From positions 1-30,357 of IMG/VR virus record IMGVR_UViG_3300017771_000063: a stretch of DNA of 30,357 bases, one strand, 5' to 3'. A program made the position numbers and the translations under genes. Positions 8,990 to 17,892 of the stretch are shown piece after piece; position 1 is the stretch's first letter, and each line of letters opens with the position of its first letter. The notes beneath the pieces were generated by a model, which did no database searches, had not been told where the DNA came from, and saw only the letters and a list, made by a program, of their open reading frames with translations. The stretch is from a virus.

Positions 8990-10036
8990 TTATAATTGGT
9001 TATCGTCAATGAATTTTTGAGCTTTAGCTTTTTTATTTTCTTCTGAATTAAATGGAGCAGCATCTGCTGGATCTTCAGGTAATTTATTAGCAGTAAATTT
9101 ATCTATATAATTATACATTAAATATTCCATGTATTTTTTAAAAAACTCATCTTTTTTATCATCGCTTAAAGGTAAATTATCTTCATACAACCAGTAGTCT
9201 TTGTGTTCAGAAAAATAAACATTCCAAGCGGCTATAGTGTCTTGCTCGAATCTCATTATACCAGCTACTTCGGCTCTTACAAATGGAGTTATTTTTCTTT
9301 GTATTTTGTCTAAATCATATTTTAATATGTTTCTACTAAAACCATTTTCTATTTCTATAACATCATACTCAGGTTTTCCATCAGATCCTGTTATTATAAA
9401 CTCATTTGATATTTTAGCACTTGGTTTTAATTCTTCATTTTCATCTATAGATTCAGGTAAAAATAAAGTAGCTTGAACAAGCAGGCTCATCATAGATTTT
9501 TCTATGTCTGGAGTTATAGATACTATGTTTTGATTTATACCAAGAAGACTATATAGTGCGTTACTGTTTATTACTAAAGGTTGTTCTAAAGCAGGACCAT
9601 TAAAAATTAAATCTTGACTACCATTTTCATTTAAATATAAACTAACATCATAACCGTCTTGTCTTGAAAAACCAGGTCTTGACAACATTACACAGTAAGC
9701 TACGTTATACCTATAATCATTATTTAAATCAAAATTAGGTTTAGTTACATTAGTTAATTGAGAAATTAAATTAGACATAAAATCTAAAGATTTTTTAGGC
9801 GCATCTTCTAAATGCTGAAGAAAAGTTATTTCGCTTTGACAACTACTATCCTGACAGTCTCCACTTTCTATTTTAGACTTTACACTAGCGTATAATTCGC
9901 CTGTTCCAGTGTATGCTTTTTCAAATATTTTAAAATCATAATCTACAGAACTAGATATATAATCACTACTAAAGGCTAAAGCTCCAGTTGTTAATATCTT
10001 TTGTATAAGCGAGTTATTTATTATGTTTTTATTCAT
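8990..10036 (-). CDS. hypothetical internal virion protein at the gp15 position (348 aa)
   Basis: Not recognised by sequence. A soluble, mixed alpha/beta, acidic protein with a hydrophobic-leaning N-terminus (residues 1-25), a cysteine pair in GDCQDSSC near residue 60 that could form a disulphide, and an acidic Asp/Glu/Lys-rich C-terminus ending in a charged helix. It lies between the gly-zipper/S74 protein and the giant protein, the position T7 uses for internal core protein gp15, and is separated from the upstream stop by one base. A role as capsid cargo or ejection protein is inferred from this context only. The start is the ATG directly after the upstream TAA. Confidence 0.85.
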   Translation of the reverse strand: MNKNIINNSLIQKILTTGALAFSSDYISSSVDYDFKIFEKAYTGTGELYASVKSKIESGDCQDSSCQSEITFLQHLEDAPKKSLDFMSNLISQLTNVTKPNFDLNNDYRYNVAYCVMLSRPGFSRQDGYDVSLYLNENGSQDLIFNGPALEQPLVINSNALYSLLGINQNIVSITPDIEKSMMSLLVQATLFLPESIDENEELKPSAKISNEFIITGSDGKPEYDVIEIENGFSRNILKYDLDKIQRKITPFVRAEVAGIMRFEQDTIAAWNVYFSEHKDYWLYEDNLPLSDDKKDEFFKKYMEYLMYNYIDKFTANKLPEDPADAAPFNSEENKKAKAQKFIDDNQL

Positions 10037-10037
10037 T

Positions 10038-10955
10038 TTATACTTGTTTAAATTCTACGTCAAGCTTAGAATAATCTACTCTGTCAAAGCTATCAGCGTG
10101 ATTTATTACAGCAATTTTAGGTATTTCATCAGACATAACACCTTCAAATACTCCTTTACCAAAACTTTTATCTTTATATTCAAAAGTATAAATATTTAAG
10201 CCAGACGGTGATACACCTATTTTATTAATGTTAGTTTTAGCTCTTCTATCTGACAGCATCGGAAGCATGTTAGCAACACTTCCTAAAGTGCTGGTTACTG
10301 CACCTACTTTATCTGCACCAGCTTGAGCTTCCATACCTAAAGCTTGATTTAACAAAGAAGCAGTTCTATCAAGTTGTTGATTTTCTCTATTATCTCTAGC
10401 TCCAAACATAAATGCTTTACCCATAGCTTCAGCGTTTTGTTCTCTAGCGCCTTCAGATATTTGTATTCCTTGTACTCTTGATTTTTCTGCTAAAATTCTT
10501 CTAGACGCGCTGTCTTCTCCTTTCGCTCTAAGTTTTAAGTTTTGTGCTTCTTGAGTTTCTATACTTGCAGCTACATCTTTTTTACTTCTTAAAGCAGCTT
10601 GAGCAAGTGCAGTTGCTCCGCCGGCAGATGCACCAGTAGCTCTTAGTGTATCTAATGTGTTAGCAAGAGCTATATCCGCTTCTTCTATCTGTATATCTGC
10701 TGCTTTAGTTGCAACTCCTAAATTAGCAAAAGGATTACTAATCTGATTAGATAAATCAACAGCTAAGCCAGCTAAACTCTCTACGTTTTCGTAAGGATCT
10801 ATAATCGCCTGCCTGTTAGCTTCTAAATCAGCCAACTTAGCTTCCAAAGAAGCTGCTCTTGCGGCAGCAGCGCTTTGAGCGCTTTTAGCTTCACTGGCAC
10901 CATATATGCCGCCACCTATACTAAGGGCCATGCCCCCTATAACTAAAAAACTCAT
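10038..10955 (-). CDS. gp14-like membrane/coiled-coil virion protein with C-terminal S74 chaperone domain (305 aa)
   Basis: The N-terminus MSFLVIGGMALSIGGGIYGA is a glycine-zipper membrane segment, followed by an Ala-rich coiled coil (residues about 22-60) and further helices to about 225. This layout fits small ejected membrane proteins such as T7 gp14. The C-terminus (from residue 235) begins SDRRAKTNI, the signature of peptidase S74 intramolecular chaperones. Ser235 and Lys240 keep the S-x4-K spacing of the self-cleaving dyad known from endosialidase, and the segment ends with VDYSKLDVEF-like S74 features. The domain is only about 71 residues, shorter than the usual 100 or more. The gene overlaps the cupin gene by ATGA. 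S74 domains normally sit on trimeric tail fibres, so this combination is unusual; alternatively the protein is a short fibre with a membrane-like base. Confidence 0.85.
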   Translation of the reverse strand: MSFLVIGGMALSIGGGIYGASEAKSAQSAAAARAASLEAKLADLEANRQAIIDPYENVESLAGLAVDLSNQISNPFANLGVATKAADIQIEEADIALANTLDTLRATGASAGGATALAQAALRSKKDVAASIETQEAQNLKLRAKGEDSASRRILAEKSRVQGIQISEGAREQNAEAMGKAFMFGARDNRENQQLDRTASLLNQALGMEAQAGADKVGAVTSTLGSVANMLPMLSDRRAKTNINKIGVSPSGLNIYTFEYKDKSFGKGVFEGVMSDEIPKIAVINHADSFDRVDYSKLDVEFKQV

Positions 10956-11395
10956 ATTGTTTTTATTTTATTATTATACTCTTCTAAAGTAAAAGAAACT
11001 ATATCTTCTTCTAATTTTTTTATATCTTTGGTGTTTGTTGGGTTTTTATGAACGTTTACAAATATAGAGTCTTCTACAGCATATATTAAACGTTTAGAAC
11101 CAGGTTTTGAAACGGTGTAGCATGGAGCAATATGTTCTACTTTATCTCCATTATTGTTTATAATAACTCTTCCTTTTAATAAAAACCAAACATGCAAATG
11201 ATTATGTATAGCTCCTATAATTACGTGGCCTTTTTTAAGATCCATTTGTCTTATATAAAGTTGATCTGCAAAATTATGAGTTATAGGTACTTCTGGTGAT
11301 TCGGCTATACTTGTACCATTGCCAAAAGAATCTTTACTATTAATTAGTAAATCTTGAAAGTCTTCAATAGACTTATCTATTTTTTTTAATTTCAT
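10952..11395 (-). CDS. cupin-fold protein (147 aa)
   Basis: Residues 57-118 match a single cupin barrel. Motif 1 reads GAIHNHLHVWFLLKGRV, with histidines 64, 66 and 68 on the strand that usually carries HxH and the usual downstream glycine (G75); the usual glutamate is absent. Motif 2 reads SKPGSKRLIYAVEDS, keeping the PxG-type turn but lacking the usual histidine; H116 in FVNVHKN is a possible substitute ligand. Metal binding is therefore uncertain. The gene is embedded between nozzle and ejection genes and overlaps the next gene by 4 nt (ATGA). Possible roles are a virion-associated barrel, a sugar-binding or modifying protein, or an assembly factor; the sequence does not decide. Confidence 0.8.
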   Translation of the reverse strand: MKLKKIDKSIEDFQDLLINSKDSFGNGTSIAESPEVPITHNFADQLYIRQMDLKKGHVIIGAIHNHLHVWFLLKGRVIINNNGDKVEHIAPCYTVSKPGSKRLIYAVEDSIFVNVHKNPTNTKDIKKLEEDIVSFTLEEYNNKIKTI

Positions 11396-11405
11396 TTAAT
11401 TTAAA

Positions 11406-12761
11406 TTAATATCCATTAGTGACAGCATAATCAGCCGATACACTAAATAACTCTTTTAAACCACCAGGGTTTGTAACAGTATCTGTGGATACTTTTACGG
11501 TAGAATAATAGCCTTTTATACCTAATTGACTATCACCTAATATTACTTGCCCAGGCGTTGTTTGAGTTCTTGCACTTTTTCTTATGCCCGCTACATATGT
11601 ATTTTCTTTTATATCAAAACCAGCATGAAATATAGGTTCTTGCGCAGAAACACCAGTGTTACCACTTGTATCATAAGATCCTTCTAAAAAGCTTAATATA
11701 GGTTGACCTATGTCTACGTAGTTGTTGCCAGTAGCGTTCCCATTATAACCTTGAACACCTTGCGTGCTGCCTTGAAGCGAAGAAACTTTCCAGCCATTAC
11801 TACCTTCATAAGCTATAGTGCTAAAAGACTTAGCGGAAGCAACATTAGGATTAAATATAAATTCTATAAAAGAAGGAACAATAGCATTTCCATAAAAAAT
11901 TCCTCTTGTAGCTCCACCAGCGTAATGTATCCATAGTTGTCCACCAGACGTAGAAAATGTATTGTTTTTTATACTAAATATAAATTCTGGTTTAAAAGAA
12001 TATCTACTAACCCAAGCATTGACAGAGTCATCAAAGGCTAAAGTTTGAAAATTACCATTTGAAGACTGCGTGCTTAAAGTATATACTTTGTTGTGAATAT
12101 CAAAACCGCCTTCTATTCTACCAAAATCATCTATTAAACCTAGTTGATTTCTAAAATAAGTTTTCATACCGTAGTTTGATATTTCTTCTACGCCATTAGC
12201 TGATAACCTTAAAACACTTCCTCTGTCTCTATCTGTAAAATATTTTCTATACCCATAAACAGCAAAGCTTTCTGGATTTCTAGATATACCAAACTCACCA
12301 TTATAGGGAACTATTTGACCTATGACATCCATAGATGTAGTAACCGTTTTACTTCCTTCTGCAGAGTATATAGCGTTTTTATCTATTAAAGCTCTACTTA
12401 CTTTTAACTCTTGAAATATATTTAAATTAGTATCTTCAGCGTAAAGTTTTTGTATGCTACCTTTGTCTGGGTTAACGGTTTTAGTTATATCATCACCAAC
12501 TGAAAATACATTTGTTTGGTTTACAGAAGTTCTAGAGTTGTATATACCAGAGTAAATTATAGAATTAGACAATATTTTTTGAGTTCTATCATCTGATACT
12601 AAGTAAGCTCTAGCTCCTGGACTAACTGATTTGTTGTTGAATCCACCTTTTATTCTTGCTTCTTCAACATACCAATCACCAGTAGTGTCGCCACCGGGTA
12701 CGAAATTCTTCTTTTTTAACCAAAAAGAGTTATAATATTGTATTCCTAATGTAATTGGCAT
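11406..12761 (-). CDS. nozzle/tail stabilisation protein, second part (451 aa)
   Basis: Beta-rich protein with a repeated blade-like pattern of short strands and G/N/D turns. The segment around residues 75-215 (SVGDDITKTV, GSIQKLYAEDTNL, VSRALIDKNAIYSAEG, EFGISRNPESFA, GYRKYFTDR, EEISNYGM) is one I recognise from marine podovirus and crAss-like tail stabilisation or nozzle proteins of the P22 gp10/T7 gp12 type; this recognition is from memory. It follows the 1696-aa nozzle protein after a 34-nt gap holding the motif at 12773-12783. The two probably assemble together at the tail tip. The ATG at 12761 follows the A/T leader AAAGTATAA with no Shine-Dalgarno sequence. Confidence 0.75.
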   Translation of the reverse strand: MPITLGIQYYNSFWLKKKNFVPGGDTTGDWYVEEARIKGGFNNKSVSPGARAYLVSDDRTQKILSNSIIYSGIYNSRTSVNQTNVFSVGDDITKTVNPDKGSIQKLYAEDTNLNIFQELKVSRALIDKNAIYSAEGSKTVTTSMDVIGQIVPYNGEFGISRNPESFAVYGYRKYFTDRDRGSVLRLSANGVEEISNYGMKTYFRNQLGLIDDFGRIEGGFDIHNKVYTLSTQSSNGNFQTLAFDDSVNAWVSRYSFKPEFIFSIKNNTFSTSGGQLWIHYAGGATRGIFYGNAIVPSFIEFIFNPNVASAKSFSTIAYEGSNGWKVSSLQGSTQGVQGYNGNATGNNYVDIGQPILSFLEGSYDTSGNTGVSAQEPIFHAGFDIKENTYVAGIRKSARTQTTPGQVILGDSQLGIKGYYSTVKVSTDTVTNPGGLKELFSVSADYAVTNGY

Positions 12762-12795
12762 TTATACTTTATTATCACTTGTTAATATATATATT
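12762..12795 (-). promoter_or_regulatory. intergenic leader with shared AACAAGTGATA motif
   Basis: The 34-nt gap before the 451-aa nozzle gene holds AACAAGTGATA (complement of 12773-12783) followed by ATAAAGTATAA and the ATG. The same AACAAGTGATA, followed further on by AGTATAAAT, occurs in the gap before the adaptor gene (19963-19973), and a variant AATAAGTGATA occurs at 29515-29525. It may be a phage late-promoter or processing element; this is inference from three copies. Confidence 0.35.
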
Positions 12796-15700
12796 TTACG
12801 GACACGTGTCTATATCCCAAGAGTTTCTATCAAACGGACCTCCACCGGGCTGATTATAATTGTCATTTTCGTTTGCATTAAATGGGATACCTATTGGCAC
12901 TGGTTCAAATAAGAACGGAGATTGACCTCCAAATGAATAGTAATTACTAGGAATAGGACCAGCGCCTGGCGCATTTCCCATCCCAGCAGGTGCAAAAACA
13001 ATAGCAAGGAATTTATCCATAGTTCCAGCTCCGTTTTTATTAAAATTTAAAATTTGTAATTCAATATTATGTATTAAAGATCCGGCTTCTACGCTTGGAG
13101 CTTGATTTGGACCCGTTGGCACGAAGGGTAATAATTGAAATAAAGGCCCTTGAGGAAGCGGTGGACCTGCTGTACCTGCAAAAATTTGTTTAAATCCTCC
13201 AGCTGCGCAGAAAGGCGGTCCTACTAATGGCACGCCAGAAGGATCATTAAAAGAAGTTGGTATCGCTGTAGCTCTTCCTGTTATATTTGCACGTGCTCCT
13301 GTAGATGGAGTATTAGTTCCTTCATTATAACACACTAACCACGCCCACACTGTTGTTGCGGTCCAATTTGCTACAGCACCTACTTTACTTGCTTGGTTTT
13401 GAGTTGGTAATGATTGAAACGTAGGATCAAGAGCGTTAAAAACAGGACCATCATAATTAGGTGGTGCAATGTTGTTGTCTAATTGAACGCCTTGATATCC
13501 AGCCCAAACAATTTGATTTAAATAGCTTACGGCCTCTGGAGTAAAAGCTATAATTGTTTCTGTTGACATACCATCTCCGAATGCTTCACTATCACTTCTA
13601 TCTGTTACTCTTACTTGTATTTTGTAAAAGAAGTTTGGTGTAAGAGGTTGAAAACCTGTAACAGATATAGTTGCTTGACCTTCATTATATTGAGAATATT
13701 CTTGAATATCAAAAGTTCTTTCTGCGACAGGCGTGTCTGCGTTTTGTATAAATTCAGGAACTCCACCAGTACATTGACCATCACCCGTAGGTTCTTTTGT
13801 TGCGTTTATTATTTCAAAAAATAATTGTTGACCATTTCTATTTGGATCTGCTGATCCATTTATAGCTTGAAGAAAAGGTGGTGGTATGGAAGGATCTGTG
13901 CATGATATTTGAGGACCCATTATGTAATTACTAGCCTCACTTACCGATTGAACAAAGTAATCTACATCATCAAAACATGGCCCAATACAGAAATTACAAT
14001 TGTTTAAATCGTGACAATTACTAACAAAAGACGGTGCTTGATTTTGAAGAGTTGCTTCTAAAGACAAAACTATTGTTTCACCTGATTCAACTTCTAATTC
14101 TATGTTAAATTGATAATATTCTGCAGTTTCTACATCTTGTAAAGCAACTTGAGGGCTAAACAACGATAAACTATAAGATCCATCAGGGTTTGAATTTAAT
14201 GAAAATTCTTCATTTCTATTTACATTTGTATTTAAATCTCCTAAAGGATTTTTAGAAAATACAGAGGTAAGTGTACCTATAGTGTTTAATACGTTGTTAC
14301 CTGCTGAATTAATTGGAAAAAATAATGTTGATATTTGAGTTCCGGGTGTCATACCTTCATTAACACTTATTTGAGTGCCAGATGTAAAACCTACCGGAGT
14401 AGCTGTAGTTGAAAGTAAGTCTTGATTTAAATCAGATATAAGACCTGTAGTAGAAGATTCCCAGAATATATCTAAAACAGATTCTACAGCCTGTGTTTCA
14501 TATACCGCTAAGTACATGGAATTAGGATATGGACTTCCAGGTATAAATGTACTTTCTACTTCACCAATGCCATTTTGAGTACTTATTCTACCTATAAGAG
14601 GGTTTGAGTTTGTTATTTGATTTTCAACAGCTATGGTAATACCACCAGTTGATTGCGGATTAACAACATTTTCAAAGTAATTTATAGGAAAGCCTGGATA
14701 TAAACAGTTTCCATTAGGAGCGCCATTCGATGTATTTGTATAATCTGGTATAGGGCCAAACAAAGTTCTTTGATCACTTATAAGTACTACTGTATCTGGT
14801 GTAAGAGATGGATAATACTGCACGTTCTTTTTAGCAGCATCATTAGAGTTAGTTACTCTACCAAAAAGCTGAATACTACTATTAAATTCTGTTTGCGTAG
14901 GACCTACACTTCCAAGATCTCTAGGTATTTTATTTATATTATCACTTATTAAAACAACATGAGCTGTATCATTTCTTTCATCTTCGTTGTTAACAATAGG
15001 ATAACCATTTATAACACCTGGTAGATAAACGTTGTAGTAGTCTTGCTGTTTTTGCTGTACTACAACTCTATACGAATAAAAACCAAGTTCATTTATAACA
15101 TATGTTGCCCTTGTTCTTTCTGCTAAAAGAGTATCTACAAAAACTCCACCTTGATTATATCTATATTCAAAAAGATAATCATCATCTATTCTTCCTTGCA
15201 TAACCATAGTAAGAGCTGGTAGACTTGGATCAGTTGTGCTATCCCATGAAGTACTTATTACTTCTACATAATCATTATAATAACCTCTTAAATATTTAGT
15301 ATTATTAAAATACTCTTCAGCTGTTGTTTGTGACCAGCCTGTAAATAAATTACTAGCCCTGTAAGTCCAAGTATTATTAGCGTTTTGAGATACTTCTTCA
15401 AAATATCTAAGAGGAGCGGTAGGCGTTGCGCCATTGTATGGGGTTGTGTAAAAACTACTTGTAGCATAAGCACCTGGGTAACCAGCATTGCCATTGTAAT
15501 TAACAGCTTCCGGTATTAATGTATTAAAAGTAATTCTTAAATTATCACCTTCCCAACTTGATATGCTAGGTTGAAAATTATCTCTTTTATATCCATGAAA
15601 AATGTTAGACCCTTCTTCTGGTTGCCCAAATTTGTCTAATAAATTATCATAGCTAGAAAGTATTACATCAGATTGTCTACCCCATTTATCAGCTAATATA

Positions 15701-17886
15701 ATACCTACTTTATAATTTCTGTTTTGTTTGATATTATGGTTAGGATATTCTACGTCTTCTTGAGGACTTTTTTCATCTATACTTATTTTGTAATCTAAGT
15801 TAAGTAAACCAGCGTGATTAGCCACGAAATTACCATACATAACTCTATTGCCCGAGCTTTCTTGAGCCAATGCTCTAACTGGTACTTTATCATAAACTCT
15901 TACTACTTCACGCTCTGGAAGAGTTCTATAAGGCTTTAATGATTGATAATTGTATTGATAAACTGGATCTGGCGTGTAGCTAAGTTCAACTAAATTTCCA
16001 TCGCTATATGACACGTCTTTATCAAGTTGCAATGTATAATAAGGTGGATTTTGTGAAGAATCTACTGTTATAGAAATTACTTTAGCTGGGGGTGTTACGG
16101 CTACTCCGTTTATAGACGTTATCACGTATCCTGGAATTATACCATTTTCAGAATCTATAGTTATTGCACTAGAAGTCGCAGATCCTATAGCGTTTGTGGT
16201 TGCTATTCTGCTGGTATAAAGCGCGTCAAAAGAAGAATCAACGTCTATAGATTCTAAAACCTTAAAAGCTAGGCCATCAGATTCTTTTATTAGTATATCA
16301 ATCTCTTTTACTTTATAGTCTTTATTAATACTTCCAGAAGGTAAAGGTATGTTTAAAACAAAATTATTAACATTGTTTTGCATAAAATCTACTATTGTAG
16401 ATCTAAATGTTTTTTCACCATCTCCTTCAAAGAAAAGTCCACCTTGATTTGGTATAAAAGCAGCTTGAGTAAATGGCGCAACTAAAGAGTACTCGTTGTC
16501 ATCAAATTTAAACCTGTAAGAAAATCTAACAAATTTTTCTCTTAAGTAATCTGGATCACCATTCCAACCATCGTAATCATCTTCTCTTATGCATCTTATA
16601 TAATAACCTACGTAGTCATTGCTGGTTGGAGCTGGAGCTAAAGATGGTCCTATGGCAGTATTTGATCCTCTAAACGCTATAAATTTTTCAGCACCAGGCG
16701 CGGCACCTTTTATCCAATAATAAGCCGCATTATTTTGAAAATTACCTGGATTTACACTATCGTCTCCACCTATGTTTATAAAGTCTGTAACTCCACCTCC
16801 GTTTGCTTTTCTATATCCTGTAGGAATAGAATCAAAAAATTCATTATTAACCTCCGTGCCGGCATAGTCAACAGCATCTGCTAGTGAAACTACCCAAGTA
16901 CCTGGTACGTAAGGAAAGTTGTTATCAGCGGTGTTAGGTGAACTTCCACTGGTGGATTTTAATCTATCAGTATCATTGCTTACAGAAGATAATAAATTAT
17001 TAAAATCAGATTCTTCTGGCAGTTTAAAACCTATTGGCGCTATAGTATCTCCGCCGCTAGAATTGCCAAATACATCGACATTATTAGACTGCATGCAAAA
17101 TCTGTTGTATATTTTTCCATACACTTCGCCATTAATAGGATCAAAATCATAATAACACCAGGCTGGTTGTTTGTTTAAAATTCTTTGTTTCCAATCTGCA
17201 AAGCTTTGAGCTTCATGTATTATAGCTCTATTTCTAAAAGATGTAACTTTTAAATTTTTTGTAGCCCAAGTTATAGGACCTATTGTTGTATCAGGTAGAT
17301 CTCTACCATCACTCATAGTGCTAGGCTTTAAGGTTGCAGTGCTAGTTAAATCTATAAGGCGAGGAGATAAATAAGGCGAGAATTTAGCAACAGATATTTG
17401 CTGCTCATTTGTGTAGTAGTAAGAAGTTGTAGTATTGAAAGACAAGGCTGATTGCCAATTTATTTTCCTTGGTTGATTAAAATTGTCTGTAAAAAACAAT
17501 AAGTCTTCAATTACCGTAGCTCCATTCATTGGATGGTTTGAAGAAAAATTTAACCAATCTCCTTGTACCAAAGTGTCAGCTAATCCAGACTGAGAATATC
17601 TAATTATAAAATGAGAAGCAATATCATTTGTTAAAAATAAAAATACAGCTTCTGAGTTTTGATCTACTACATAACCTATTGTTTTTAAATTACTAACACC
17701 TGTGTGTGTTTGAAAGTTTAAAACGCTTTCATTTCCTTGTATATTTTCAACTGCGCCAACGTCAGAACCAGCTGATTGACTTACTTGTATATTTAAAGCA
17801 TCTCTATATTCTCCGTTTTGTATTAAACGAGCATCTAAGTCCTTATTCATTTTGGACTTTAAAAATACATTTCTAGCTCTAGCCAT
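12796..17886 (-). CDS. large nozzle/tail-tubular-B-like tail protein with FISUMP insertion (1696 aa)
   Basis: Main distal tail protein. The N-terminus (NVFLKSKMNKDLDARL, GEYRDALNI, DVGAVENIQGN, then LLFFTDNFNQPRKINW at 129-144) is the typical opening of P22 gp10/T7 gp12-like nozzle proteins in marine phages. A FISUMP domain interrupts it at about 203-436. The core resumes at FVRFSYRFKFDDNEYSLVAPF and includes HVVLISDNINKIPRDL, conserved in this family as I remember it. Then come a cadherin-like region (about 1166-1290), a Cys cluster (C-x6-C-x2-C-x3-C), an Fn3-like stretch near 1416-1434 and a Pro/Gly-rich, G+C-richer C-terminus. T7 gp12 is about 800 aa, so this is roughly twice the usual size, with the extra length in likely adhesion domains. 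The ATG lies 6 nt after the upstream stop. Confidence 0.85.
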   Translation of the reverse strand: MARARNVFLKSKMNKDLDARLIQNGEYRDALNIQVSQSAGSDVGAVENIQGNESVLNFQTHTGVSNLKTIGYVVDQNSEAVFLFLTNDIASHFIIRYSQSGLADTLVQGDWLNFSSNHPMNGATVIEDLLFFTDNFNQPRKINWQSALSFNTTTSYYYTNEQQISVAKFSPYLSPRLIDLTSTATLKPSTMSDGRDLPDTTIGPITWATKNLKVTSFRNRAIIHEAQSFADWKQRILNKQPAWCYYDFDPINGEVYGKIYNRFCMQSNNVDVFGNSSGGDTIAPIGFKLPEESDFNNLLSSVSNDTDRLKSTSGSSPNTADNNFPYVPGTWVVSLADAVDYAGTEVNNEFFDSIPTGYRKANGGGVTDFINIGGDDSVNPGNFQNNAAYYWIKGAAPGAEKFIAFRGSNTAIGPSLAPAPTSNDYVGYYIRCIREDDYDGWNGDPDYLREKFVRFSYRFKFDDNEYSLVAPFTQAAFIPNQGGLFFEGDGEKTFRSTIVDFMQNNVNNFVLNIPLPSGSINKDYKVKEIDILIKESDGLAFKVLESIDVDSSFDALYTSRIATTNAIGSATSSAITIDSENGIIPGYVITSINGVAVTPPAKVISITVDSSQNPPYYTLQLDKDVSYSDGNLVELSYTPDPVYQYNYQSLKPYRTLPEREVVRVYDKVPVRALAQESSGNRVMYGNFVANHAGLLNLDYKISIDEKSPQEDVEYPNHNIKQNRNYKVGIILADKWGRQSDVILSSYDNLLDKFGQPEEGSNIFHGYKRDNFQPSISSWEGDNLRITFNTLIPEAVNYNGNAGYPGAYATSSFYTTPYNGATPTAPLRYFEEVSQNANNTWTYRASNLFTGWSQTTAEEYFNNTKYLRGYYNDYVEVISTSWDSTTDPSLPALTMVMQGRIDDDYLFEYRYNQGGVFVDTLLAERTRATYVINELGFYSYRVVVQQKQQDYYNVYLPGVINGYPIVNNEDERNDTAHVVLISDNINKIPRDLGSVGPTQTEFNSSIQLFGRVTNSNDAAKKNVQYYPSLTPDTVVLISDQRTLFGPIPDYTNTSNGAPNGNCLYPGFPINYFENVVNPQSTGGITIAVENQITNSNPLIGRISTQNGIGEVESTFIPGSPYPNSMYLAVYETQAVESVLDIFWESSTTGLISDLNQDLLSTTATPVGFTSGTQISVNEGMTPGTQISTLFFPINSAGNNVLNTIGTLTSVFSKNPLGDLNTNVNRNEEFSLNSNPDGSYSLSLFSPQVALQDVETAEYYQFNIELEVESGETIVLSLEATLQNQAPSFVSNCHDLNNCNFCIGPCFDDVDYFVQSVSEASNYIMGPQISCTDPSIPPPFLQAINGSADPNRNGQQLFFEIINATKEPTGDGQCTGGVPEFIQNADTPVAERTFDIQEYSQYNEGQATISVTGFQPLTPNFFYKIQVRVTDRSDSEAFGDGMSTETIIAFTPEAVSYLNQIVWAGYQGVQLDNNIAPPNYDGPVFNALDPTFQSLPTQNQASKVGAVANWTATTVWAWLVCYNEGTNTPSTGARANITGRATAIPTSFNDPSGVPLVGPPFCAAGGFKQIFAGTAGPPLPQGPLFQLLPFVPTGPNQAPSVEAGSLIHNIELQILNFNKNGAGTMDKFLAIVFAPAGMGNAPGAGPIPSNYYSFGGQSPFLFEPVPIGIPFNANENDNYNQPGGGPFDRNSWDIDTCP
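13975..14016 (-). other. cysteine cluster C-x6-C-x2-C-x3-C in the nozzle protein
   Basis: The peptide NCHDLNNCNFCIGPCFDD contains four cysteines and a histidine within 15 residues of an otherwise cysteine-poor 1696-aa protein. It lies directly after the cadherin-like segment and before the Pro-rich C-terminal half. It could bind a metal ion or form two disulphides in the assembled virion. Confidence 0.6.
16579..17280 (-). other. FISUMP (Fib_succ_major) C-type-lectin-like domain inserted in the nozzle protein
   Basis: Residues about 203-436. The hallmark order is present: ITWATKNLKVTSFRN at the start, WCYYDFDP and YGKIYNRFCM next, then IAPIGFKLPEESDFNNL, LKSTSG, IPTGYRKANGG, AAYYWIK, and the closing YYIRCIRED. 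These match the xGYxLP, PxGYR, YWSS and VRCIRD landmarks of Fibrobacter succinogenes major paralogous domains, which Pfam groups with C-type lectin folds as I recall. The family is abundant in Bacteroidetes and Fibrobacteres surface proteins. The nozzle sequence resumes immediately afterwards, so this is an insertion rather than a terminal fusion. Confidence 0.8.
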
Positions 17887-17892
17887 TTAATT

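Noticed and set aside
16579-17280. Diversity-generating retroelement target in the lectin-like domain
   Set aside because: No reverse transcriptase, template repeat or duplicated C-type-lectin end is visible in the window, so no retroelement can be supported.
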